Shown here: piece after piece, positions 1 to 5,543 of the stretch
Layout of the letters: the number at the start of each line of letters is the position of its first letter
How positions within the stretch are numbered: the stretch's first letter is position 1
Source: an uncultured Bacteroidota bacterium
GTDB lineage: Bacteria > Bacteroidota > Bacteroidia > 2-12-FULL-35-15
Assembly: GCA_903889605.1 (NCBI GenBank)
Contig: CAISYK010000700.1
Span: forward strand, 1-5,543
Direction of reading: 5' to 3'
DNA length: 5,543 nucleotides
Made by a program: the position numbers and the translations under genes
Notes under the pieces: model-generated
The model's input: the letters and a program-made list of their open reading frames with translations, nothing else
The model's database searches: none
Told to the model about the DNA's origin: nothing

Positions 1-625
1 CCCAATCGCCTGCTGTTGGCCAGTTCCATATTGTATCTCTCCGTTCATGCCCAGCAGTTGAAAAGCCGCAGCTTTTTCCCTGCCGGTTGAGTTCTGAGCA
101 GAGATTTCCATCATTACCCTGCGCCAGTCCGGTTTCCCATTCAACGTGAATGGTTTTGTTCACCACCGTGTCGCGTTTTTCTAAAAGGCCTTCCTGTTTT
201 ATAAAAACATCGTAAGAGAGTAGATTCATGTAAGACTCGTCAGGGATTACATTCCAAATAAAGTCGTGGGTATAATGATAAAGCGGGAAATCTTCATAAC
301 TTACTGCGGGATATGCTTTTTCTTCTTTTACCATTCCCTCCAGAACAGTGATAGAATCACCGGTATCAACATGTTTCCATGCCGGAAACAGCGGACTCAC
401 ATCCTTAACCACTTTTATTATTCCGGAAAAAGTAATAGTGTCTAAACAAGGACGGCACTCCAGTTCGGCTTCGTCAGAACAGTGGTTGTTGCTAAGGTCA
501 TTGTATTTAATGCCCTGAGCCTTCATCCCATAAGTGCAAATGAAAAAAGACAGAAAAAAAATATATTTAATTTTATATTTTTCCGACACCCGCGCAGCAT
601 TTATATGTTTTTTAACTATTGCCAT
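1..625 (-). CDS. Exported protein of unknown function, 3' end cut by window
   Basis: The frame is open from an ATG at 625-623 down to the window edge, giving 208 codons with no stop. Residues 16-38 look like a Sec signal peptide: lysines (EKYKIK), a hydrophobic core (YIFFLSFFIC) and a likely cleavage near KAQ-G at 36-38. The mature part has cysteines at 49, 57, 60, 176 and 186, which could form disulfides outside the cytoplasm. It is rich in aromatic and His residues: HYTHDFIWNVIPD (117-129), HVEWETG (160-166) and GHERRDTIWNWPTAGDW (192-208). These look like conserved-domain blocks, but I cannot name a family. The start overlaps the end of the upstream membrane-protein gene by 14 nt, so the two are probably translated together. 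A later Met (residue 34) would remove the signal core, so I prefer the first ATG. Below about 169 a second minus-strand frame is also open; see the rejected items. Function and C-terminus are unknown. Confidence 0.72.
   Translation of the reverse strand, partial: MAIVKKHINAARVSEKYKIKYIFFLSFFICTYGMKAQGIKYNDLSNNHCSDEAELECRPCLDTITFSGIIKVVKDVSPLFPAWKHVDTGDSITVLEGMVKEEKAYPAVSYEDFPLYHYTHDFIWNVIPDESYMNLLSYDVFIKQEGLLEKRDTVVNKTIHVEWETGLAQGNDGNLCSELNRQGKSCGFSTAGHERRDTIWNWPTAGDW
612..625 (-). other. 14-nt overlap: membrane-protein stop and exported-protein start
   Basis: The coding strand reads ATGGCAATAGTTAA. The ATG starts the exported protein and the TAA ends the four-TM protein. The upstream sequence (AAACATAAAGTTAACTG) has no Shine-Dalgarno core, again suggesting coupled translation and linked expression of the two unknown envelope proteins. 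Confidence 0.6.
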
Positions 626-1037
626 CAGTTAACTTTATGTTTGTTTTTTGATAGGCTTTAATAAGAATTATTCCAAACAATAGATTTGAAGGCGGGGAGA
701 CCAGCAATCCGAAATGAGCGAACCACGTGAGGTGTTCGGCAAAATACCAGTAAAACCAATCCGAAAAAATTTCAGTCAAACGGATGCCTGCCACCAACAC
801 AAGCAGATAATTATGTTTACGCCAAAACAATAATGCAGCAAACTGAAAAACAACAAATGCCAACCATACAGCCCCCATTCTTCTGATCAATCCGAGTGAG
901 TCAAAATATTGCGTTCCATGCATTAACGTCACCCATAAATCCGGCCGAAAAAGGCAAATGCCTGAAAGGGCAACATCTAATATTACAAGAAATATTAGGA
1001 GAAGGTTGATGATTTTTATATTAGGCTGCGGGTTCAT
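612..1037 (-). CDS. Small membrane protein, four predicted TM segments, function unknown
   Basis: This is a complete 141-residue protein. I see four hydrophobic segments: about 9-30 (INLLLIFLVILDVALSG region), 54-72 (GAVWLAFVVFQFAALLFW), 77-98 (YLLVLVAGIRLTEIFSDW and on) and 103-128 (WFAHFGLLVSPPSNLLFG and on). Both ends are probably cytoplasmic, with a Lys-containing hydrophilic tail. Segment 3 carries charged residues R86, E89 and D93, and segment 4 starts with W-F-A-H and contains a Pro pair. Such polar residues inside membrane helices often have a functional or binding role, but that is inference. There is no signal peptide or known enzyme motif. It starts 20 nt after the stop of the GDPD gene and its last codons overlap the next gene, so it sits firmly inside the operon. 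Its size and topology resemble small four-helix families such as DoxX-like proteins, but I see no motif that places it there. Confidence 0.82.
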   Translation of the reverse strand: MNPQPNIKIINLLLIFLVILDVALSGICLFRPDLWVTLMHGTQYFDSLGLIRRMGAVWLAFVVFQFAALLFWRKHNYLLVLVAGIRLTEIFSDWFYWYFAEHLTWFAHFGLLVSPPSNLLFGIILIKAYQKTNIKLTDGNS

Positions 1038-1057
1038 AATAGTTCAAAATTATTATT

Positions 1058-1870
1058 TTATATATTTTTTTTGAGAACTGAATTCAATCTGTCCGGGAAG
1101 TCGGTCATAACTCCGTCAACTCCCCAATGCAGTATACGTTCCATATCGTCAATTTCATTAATTGTCCATGGATGAACAGCAATGTTTTTTTTATGCGCTT
1201 CAGCAATCAGACTTTCCGACAATATGCGTATTCCGTAGTAACTCTCGGGTATTTGTAATGCGTCAGCCTCAAAGTGTGCATTTTTAAGACGGCCAAATCT
1301 TTTTAGAAAAAGAAAATTCGCGACTTCACGATAAGACGCCCCTGTTGCAATGTTTTCTTTCGAAATACTTCTGAAATATTTAAGGATTTTATAATCATCA
1401 GAAGCCACCAATACTCTTTCAGTCAGTTTAAATTCTTTTATCAGTCCCAGCATTGCATCACATACTTTTATTTCGTGATGCTTTATATCAATGTTAAATC
1501 TGAAATTATGAAATTCGCTGAAAACATCTGATAATAAAGGAACTTTCATTTCTGCATTTTTAAAAGGAAAAGTTTTTTTCCCATTTTCCTCAATTAGGTA
1601 ATTGCATCCTACATTTACTTTTTCAATTTCATTAAACTATTTTTCACTCACTTTTCCTTCTCCGCTTGTCATTCTTTCCAATGTGTCATCGTGAAAAACA
1701 ACTAACTTGTTATCACTTGTTAAATGAACATCCATCTCCAAAATGTCGGCCCCAGCCTCAATGGCTTTTCGAAAAGACAGCATTGTATTTTCTGGATATT
1801 TCCCTGCAAATCCCCTATGCCCGAAATTAAGCGGTTTGTTTGATTGAAAAAATGGTTTTGATGAATTCAT
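1058..1870 (-). pseudogene. Glycerophosphodiester phosphodiesterase (GDPD) interrupted by an in-frame TAG
   Basis: GDPDs hydrolyse glycerophosphodiesters to glycerol-3-phosphate and an alcohol. The first part (codons 1-77, 1870-1640) carries the family's N-terminal active site: GHRG (H18, R19), PENT (26-29), the metal ligands E45 and D47 in L-E-M-D, and HDD (H60). A TAG follows at 1639-1637. The same frame then continues without another stop to TAA at 1060-1058. That part supplies FNIDIK (D128, K130), HPWTIN (W235) and GVDGVMTDFPD (250-260), all expected C-terminal GDPD blocks in the right order. The whole is 270 codons counting the TAG, normal for a bacterial GDPD. Homology resumes at once after the stop (FNEIEKVNVG), so nothing looks inserted or deleted. 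The pieces cannot each be an enzyme, since the C-terminal piece lacks the catalytic His and acidic residues. Likely a single-base nonsense change or sequencing error; readthrough is less likely. The start lies 4 nt after the glpD stop. Confidence 0.88.
1637..1639 (-). other. Premature in-frame TAG in the GDPD gene
   Basis: The codon at 1639-1637 reads TAG on the minus strand, between G-K-V-S-E-K and F-N-E-I-E-K. Both sides are in the same frame (the ATG at 1870 and the internal Met codon at 1549 are 321 nt apart, a multiple of three). In GDPDs this spot lies in the variable linker after the H-D-D strand, so a variety of residues could be tolerated. The five genuine gene ends visible in the window (5105, 3400, 1875, 1058 and 612) all use TAA. 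No other in-frame TAG interrupts a gene here. Confidence 0.85.
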
Positions 1871-1874
1871 GTTT

Positions 1875-3416
1875 TTAAAGGAATTGTGAAATTTCCGAGG
1901 TTATTTCTTTTTCTGTCCAATGGTTTTCATTTGCCATAATAGCAGCAATCTTCTCAATGATAGTTTTTTTGCCGGTGAAATTTTTCAGAACATAACTCAG
2001 CGATAAACGTCTTGTAAGCATGTCATCAAGATGACAGCAATTCTGACAGCGCACAAAATATATAATCTCCGCCGCAGAAATATCATTATAAACGAATTCT
2101 TTATGGTTTTTATTTTCCGAAATAATTTCAAAAATAAATTCTGATTGATTACCATATTTCAGCTTAATTCTTTCTTTGAAATCATCGATGTTATTAGAAA
2201 GTGCGGCTGTTTTGTTTTGTTCTGAAACTATAGCCGCAGGGGGAGGAGACGATGGTTTAAATTTCTCTTCCAATCTATTCACCGCTGTTTTTGCCATCGC
2301 ATGAAAACTTGTGAATTTACCGCCAACAATTGTAATCATCCTTTCGTTTATCCACCAGCATTTATAATCACGCGAACGGTCTTTGCTTAGGCCGTCATCT
2401 TTAAGCAGAGGCCTTAATCCGGCAAAGCTGCTTAGTATATCTTTTTCTGAAATATAAAGTGTTGGTGCAAAACATTGAATGCTTTTCAAAATATATTGAA
2501 TATCATTTTCATCAACTTTCACAACATCCAAACTTTCAAATTTTTCTGTATCGGTTGTCCCAACTACAACACTGTTGTTTTCCCACGGCACAGCATAAAT
2601 TGATCGTCCGTCACCGGCATACGAAGAGAATAAAACTGCAGCGTCCGTTGGGAATTTATCTTTCGAAAAAACAAGGTGAATTCCTTTGCTTGGAGCCGCA
2701 AATCCAAGCTTTTCGGAATGCAGTTTTTTTAAGGTTTCATCAGTCCAGTGACCTGTTGCATTAATAATATATTTTGCTGAAAACTCTGCAGGTTTATCTG
2801 CAATTTTATCGCTGCAATGGATGCGGAAATAATCTTTTTTATCTTCAGCGGAAATAAATTCGCAGTAATTAAAAGCTGTAGCTTCAATCTGCTGGGCAGC
2901 TGCAACAATTTCGCTGCACATGCGGGCGTCATTGGTAACCGCATCGAAAAACAAAAAACTTCCGTTCAAATCTTTTTGATTGATTGCAGGAAATTTTTCA
3001 ATAGTTTCCTTTTTATTCAGAAAAGAATATTTTGCAATTTCCTTATCGTAACTGAGCGTTTTATAAAGCCACATTCCAATATGCAGCTGAATCTTAGAAG
3101 AAAATGAATATACTGGAAATAAGAATTGAAGAGGCTTTACGAGGTGTGGAAAGTTTTTCAGCAAGTAATGCCTTTCGCGCAGGCCCTCTCTTACCAAACC
3201 AAATTTAGCATGCTGCAGATAACGCAAACCTCCATGTACTAATTTAGCGGATTTTGAACTTGTTCCGCTGGCAAAATCATTTTTCTCCAGCAGAATACAT
3301 TTATAACCTCTTTTTGATGCTTCGCGCAATATTCCAGCGCCAGTGATTCCGCCGCCTATAATTGCGACATCAAAAACTTTGTCCGAAAATTCAGTTATGT
3401 TATTTGCTCTGCGCAT
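1875..3416 (-). CDS. glpD: FAD-dependent glycerol-3-phosphate dehydrogenase
   Basis: This enzyme oxidises sn-glycerol-3-phosphate to DHAP and passes electrons via FAD to the quinone pool; it is normally bound to the inner face of the cytoplasmic membrane. The 513 residues are close to the roughly 500 of E. coli GlpD. In order: a Rossmann FAD site GGGITGAG (21-28), the glutamate ending the second strand (LLEK, 42-45), the FAD/substrate block GTSSKSAKLVHGGLRYL (51-67), DAVTNDARM (158-166), NATGHWTD (219-226), SKGIHLVF (243-250), VPWENNSVVVGTTDTE (276-291), AGLRPLLKDDG (332-342) with SRDY (348-351), and GGKFTSF (365-371) near the flavin. After a Pro-rich linker (388-393), the C-terminal helical domain ends in LDDMLTRRLSLSY (463-475). 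An unusual C-x-x-C-C cluster sits at 457-461. The ATG overlaps the end of the AGPS-like gene by 17 nt and has no Shine-Dalgarno sequence, suggesting coupled translation. All core motifs are intact, so it should be active. GlpA, the anaerobic form, is less likely given the single-subunit layout. Confidence 0.95.
   Translation of the reverse strand: MRRANNITEFSDKVFDVAIIGGGITGAGILREASKRGYKCILLEKNDFASGTSSKSAKLVHGGLRYLQHAKFGLVREGLRERHYLLKNFPHLVKPLQFLFPVYSFSSKIQLHIGMWLYKTLSYDKEIAKYSFLNKKETIEKFPAINQKDLNGSFLFFDAVTNDARMCSEIVAAAQQIEATAFNYCEFISAEDKKDYFRIHCSDKIADKPAEFSAKYIINATGHWTDETLKKLHSEKLGFAAPSKGIHLVFSKDKFPTDAAVLFSSYAGDGRSIYAVPWENNSVVVGTTDTEKFESLDVVKVDENDIQYILKSIQCFAPTLYISEKDILSSFAGLRPLLKDDGLSKDRSRDYKCWWINERMITIVGGKFTSFHAMAKTAVNRLEEKFKPSSPPPAAIVSEQNKTAALSNNIDDFKERIKLKYGNQSEFIFEIISENKNHKEFVYNDISAAEIIYFVRCQNCCHLDDMLTRRLSLSYVLKNFTGKKTIIEKIAAIMANENHWTEKEITSEISQFL
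3400..3416 (-). other. 17-nt overlap: AGPS-like stop and glpD start
   Basis: The coding strand here reads ATGCGCAGAGCAAATAA. The ATG opens glpD in one frame and the TAA closes the AGPS-like gene in another. No Shine-Dalgarno sequence is visible before this ATG, so glpD is probably translated by ribosomes finishing the upstream gene. Confidence 0.7.
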
Positions 3417-5058
3417 CTGTTAATTTGCCGGGATTTAAAATATTTTCAGGATCAAGATGATTTTTTATTGCTTGCAGCAGTTTTTTTGTTTCAGGATTAA
3501 TCTGCTGCAAATACCAGTTTTGATGGTCTTTCCCGATTCCATGATGATGACTTATTGCTCCGCCATTTTTGATAATTGCATCTGAAACAATTTTTTTCAG
3601 ACTCTGCCACTGCTGTATTTCTTTTCCTTTTTCCTGTGGAGCAATCAAAGTAAAATACAGCGATGCGCCGGTTTCATAAACGTGAGAAATGTGGCACAAT
3701 AAAATCCCGCCTTTATCAAAATAGTCACTATTCGATTTGAGAGCGTTTTTTATGTGGTGATAAATTGGTGTTAAATTCTTCCATGTTGTAACAGTTTCAA
3801 AAGTGTCAATCAAAACGCGGTGTTCAACAAGCGTGTCGCGGAGATACGGAAGAGAAAAGCGCGAGTTTTCCCAGTTTGCCGCTAATGACGAAGGCATTTT
3901 TTGCGCCCCGTATTTTTCTGAAATCTGCACTGCCGCTTTTGCAGCCGTATAATCGCTTTCGTTTCGTACCGCAAAACGCATCATCAGCACGCATGGCTCG
4001 GTATATCCTTTTGATTTCAGCCATGATTTCATTGCTGACTGTATCAATTTTTGCATTAGGCCTTTTTCTGTATGGCCTATTAGTGACGAAACTTGTGTTT
4101 CAGCTGCATCAGAAAGCCGTGCAATAGCTGGGTGAATGCCGGACTGAATAATTTCACGAAGGGCTTCAGAACCGTTTTCAAAGTTTCTGAAAAGTGCAAT
4201 TTTCCAAAAATATTTTTCCGGTTTTTTGTGTATGCGCAGTTTTGCCTGTGCAATAATTCCAAGCGTTCCTTCCGAACCTAAAAACAAATGCTGAAAATCA
4301 GGTCCGCAGGCATGCCTTGGAAATCCAATGTCCTCAATAATGCCGGAAGGTGTTATAATTTTCATCTGCAGAACGATGTCTTCAATTTTTCCGTAAAGCC
4401 CCGATTCCTGTCCTGCTGATCGAAGTGCAAGCCATCCTCCAAGAGTTGAAAATTCAAATGATTGCGGAAAATGCCCGAGTGTAAAGTTTTTATCGTTTAA
4501 AATCTTTTCAAGTTCAGGACCAAAAATCCCAGCTTCAAATTCTGCTGTGTGAGAGAGATTATCAATTTCTACAAGCTTATTCAAACGCTGTACATTAAGC
4601 ACACACATAGGTGATGAAGCATCCATATCAAATGCACCAACCACATTACTGCCGCCAGCGAACGTAACAATTTTTATTTTGTTTTTTACGGCTTGTTTTA
4701 AGATACCGGAAATCTCTTCAGTTGTTTCAGGAAAAAGAACGAAATCGGGAGAGAAAAAATTTTGATTGGTAATAAATTTTATGACATCGTAGTAACTTTT
4801 ACCAAATGTATAACGAAGCCTGTCCTCGTCTTTCAACGAAATCTGGTTTTGTTTCAATTCAGGAAAAATACTTTTGACTTCGCTTTCGCTGAAGCGGGAA
4901 GGTGAAATTTTTAAAGCAGGGATTTTGACATCGGCATTAAGTTTTGCCCCGAATTTGTTTTCAAGAAATAATTTCAGTTTGGGAAAATGGCTGAGATGAA
5001 CTGCATTTGCGGTATTCCCCCATCTCCATAAGTTGCTATTATCATTTGCTGATTCCAT
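3400..5058 (-). CDS. AGPS-like FAD-binding oxidase (alkyl-DHAP synthase family)
   Basis: AGPS replaces the acyl chain of acyl-DHAP with a long-chain alcohol, forming the ether bond of ether lipids; FAD takes part but there is no net redox change. The 552-residue protein has the expected order: an N-terminal W-R-W-G-N (11-15), RYTFGKSYYDVI (82-93), a PCMH-type FAD domain with FAGGSNVVG (133-141), GHFPQSFEFSTLGGW (195-209), YGKIEDIV (222-229) and GSEGTLGII (261-269), then a FAD-oxidase C-terminal domain with A-R-L-S-D (313-317), SHVYETGASLYF (458-469), SHHHGIGK (503-510) and LDPENILNPGKL (535-546). The GH-P-S-EFST-GGW block, the SH-Y-GA-LYF block and the HHHG motif resemble animal AGPS more than glycolate or D-lactate oxidases. 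No peroxisomal targeting is expected, and none is seen. It starts 46 nt after the GMC stop, with a possible weak AGGA nine nt before the ATG, and overlaps glpD by 17 nt. Neighbouring glpD, which makes DHAP, supports the assignment. Other FAD-linked dehydrogenases of this superfamily remain possible. Confidence 0.85.
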   Translation of the reverse strand: MESANDNSNLWRWGNTANAVHLSHFPKLKLFLENKFGAKLNADVKIPALKISPSRFSESEVKSIFPELKQNQISLKDEDRLRYTFGKSYYDVIKFITNQNFFSPDFVLFPETTEEISGILKQAVKNKIKIVTFAGGSNVVGAFDMDASSPMCVLNVQRLNKLVEIDNLSHTAEFEAGIFGPELEKILNDKNFTLGHFPQSFEFSTLGGWLALRSAGQESGLYGKIEDIVLQMKIITPSGIIEDIGFPRHACGPDFQHLFLGSEGTLGIIAQAKLRIHKKPEKYFWKIALFRNFENGSEALREIIQSGIHPAIARLSDAAETQVSSLIGHTEKGLMQKLIQSAMKSWLKSKGYTEPCVLMMRFAVRNESDYTAAKAAVQISEKYGAQKMPSSLAANWENSRFSLPYLRDTLVEHRVLIDTFETVTTWKNLTPIYHHIKNALKSNSDYFDKGGILLCHISHVYETGASLYFTLIAPQEKGKEIQQWQSLKKIVSDAIIKNGGAISHHHGIGKDHQNWYLQQINPETKKLLQAIKNHLDPENILNPGKLTDAQSK

Positions 5059-5104
5059 TTTCTATTTTCCTGTATTTTGTAAATTTTTGGTTTTCGATTA
5101 TTTC
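5059..5104 (-). other. 46-nt spacer between GMC and AGPS-like genes
   Basis: This is the longest gap in the window. It is very A-rich on the coding strand and ends in ACAGGAAAATAGAAA before the ATG, where AGGA may serve as a weak ribosome site. I see no inverted repeat with a T-run (terminator) and no clear Bacteroidota-type -33/-7 promoter. The genes on either side are therefore probably cotranscribed. Confidence 0.5.
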
Positions 5105-5543
5105 TTATTGTCCTTTCAATTTCATCTGTTCTTCAAGTGAAATGTTTTTGTTTTCTTCCTTTTCTGGAATCAAAGACATTGCGTATTCTGATAATGCAGT
5201 AATGGTCAAAGCAGGATTTACTCCGAGATTGCATGGAATAATTGATCCGTCAAGAACGTACATATTAGGGTAGTTGAATACTTCAAACTTTTCGTTCACC
5301 ATTCCTCCTTTATCGTTTTCTCCCATCGGACAACCGCCTAAAATATGTGCCGTTGAAGACATATTGAAAAGTATTTCGGTAGTTGTATTTTGCGGAAGTC
5401 CGTTTATTTTATCTGCATATCTCATCATTGTTTCCTGACCAATCCCAATATATGCAGGAACACGATTTTCCTTCTTGTTCCAAAGAGAAATCCGCGAAAA
5501 AGGAAACTTCTTGTAAACCATTTTCATTGAATTGTCTAAATTC
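5105..5543 (-). CDS. GMC-family flavin oxidoreductase, C-terminal part only
   Basis: GMC oxidoreductases use FAD to oxidise alcohols such as sterols, choline, sugars or long-chain fatty alcohols. Only the last 145 codons are in the window. The frame stays open past the Met at 5527-5525 to the edge and reads N-L-D-N-S before it, so that Met is internal and the N-terminal FAD domain lies outside. The visible part holds the GMC C-terminal signature STAHILGGCPMG, with a His at 5347-5345, then YPNMYVLDGSIIP and LGVNPALTITAL, with an Asn at 5218-5216. The His and Asn match the catalytic pair of the family. The HILGGCPMG and GVNPALTI wording resembles the cholesterol-oxidase and fatty-alcohol-oxidase side of the family more than choline dehydrogenase; this substrate guess is inference. 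The tail after I-P-E-K (about 25 residues) is hydrophilic. It is the first gene visible in the operon and may have further genes upstream. Confidence 0.9.
   Translation of the reverse strand, partial: NLDNSMKMVYKKFPFSRISLWNKKENRVPAYIGIGQETMMRYADKINGLPQNTTTEILFNMSSTAHILGGCPMGENDKGGMVNEKFEVFNYPNMYVLDGSIIPCNLGVNPALTITALSEYAMSLIPEKEENKNISLEEQMKLKGQ

Larger units (their letters stand above)
1..5543 (-). other. Putative single operon for glycerolipid or ether-lipid metabolism
   Basis: All six genes run in the same direction. In transcription order the junctions are +46 nt, -17 nt, +4 nt, +20 nt and -14 nt. No terminator-like hairpin or convincing internal promoter is visible. Three or four of the genes act on glycerol-phosphate or lipid-alcohol chemistry (GMC oxidoreductase, AGPS-like, GlpD, GDPD). 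The operon extends past both window edges, so its first and last genes are not known. Cotranscription is inferred from spacing only. Confidence 0.7.

Noticed and set aside
1..169. A second open minus-strand frame below about 169 (reading TKPFTLNGKPDWRR, then EISAQNSTGREKAAAF) that looks protein-like, suggesting a frameshift at the A-run (+ strand T-run) at 154-157 in the exported-protein gene.
   Set aside because: The original frame stays open to the window edge without needing any lesion, and its blocks (HVEWETG, GHERRDTIWNWPTAGDW) read like a continued conserved domain. Composition does not clearly favour either frame. A one-base shift cannot be fully excluded without the missing 3' end or homologues.
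1038..1057. Possible terminator or promoter in the AT-rich gap between GDPD and the four-TM protein gene.
   Set aside because: Only 20 nt, with no GC-rich inverted repeat and no recognisable promoter element.
1058..1549. Separate 163-residue gene starting at the ATG at 1549.
   Set aside because: It is the C-terminal part of the GDPD, in the same frame as the N-terminal part. The Met is internal (K-N-A-E-M-K-V-P-L), and the piece lacks the catalytic HR, ExD and HD residues.
2459..3107. Plus-strand open frames at 2459-2764 and 2817-3107, and a minus-strand frame at 2729-2944.
   Set aside because: They lie wholly inside glpD, whose motifs are intact, and show no domain or start context of their own.
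3824..4281. Short open frames on both strands at 3824-4024, 3876-4127, 4080-4262 and 4093-4281.
   Set aside because: All lie inside the AGPS-like gene and have the composition expected of out-of-frame readings.
5007..5273. Plus-strand 88-residue open frame spanning the GMC and AGPS-like junction.
   Set aside because: It is antisense to two well-supported coding regions and the spacer. Its hydrophobic start comes from the A-rich coding strand read in reverse.

Overview
The window is a densely packed, AT-rich stretch from a bacterium. All six recognisable genes lie on the minus strand, so transcription runs from high to low coordinates. Gaps are 46 nt or less, and two gene pairs overlap. Bacteroidota or a close relative fits best: most starts lack a Shine-Dalgarno sequence and are preceded by A-rich leaders, every clear natural stop is TAA, and one gene has a secretion signal ending in a K-A-Q type site. 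This assignment is inference from style, not from a marker gene.

In transcription order: (1) 5543-5105, the C-terminal end of a GMC-family flavin oxidoreductase, cut by the window edge; (2) 5058-3400, a complete FAD-binding oxidase resembling alkyldihydroxyacetonephosphate synthase (AGPS), the enzyme that forms the ether bond of ether lipids; (3) 3416-1875, a complete FAD-dependent glycerol-3-phosphate dehydrogenase (GlpD); (4) 1870-1058, a glycerophosphodiester phosphodiesterase (GDPD) that is full length except for one in-frame TAG at codon 78; (5) 1037-612, a small protein with four predicted membrane segments and no recognised function; (6) 625-1, an exported protein of unknown function, cut by the other window edge.

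The first four genes suggest one theme. GDPD would release glycerol-3-phosphate from glycerophosphodiesters, GlpD would oxidise it to dihydroxyacetone phosphate (DHAP), and the AGPS-like enzyme would act on acyl-DHAP and a long-chain alcohol to give alkyl-DHAP. The GMC enzyme belongs to a superfamily whose members oxidise alcohols, in some cases long-chain ones. The cluster may therefore be a bacterial ether-lipid or glycerolipid-remodelling operon. The two uncharacterised envelope proteins at its 3' end are the least explained part. No acyl-DHAP acyltransferase, fatty-acyl-CoA reductase or alkyl-DHAP reductase is visible here, so the pathway reading is a hypothesis.

I see no RNA genes, mobile elements, CRISPR arrays, long repeats or convincing terminators, and no gene-free stretch longer than 46 nt.
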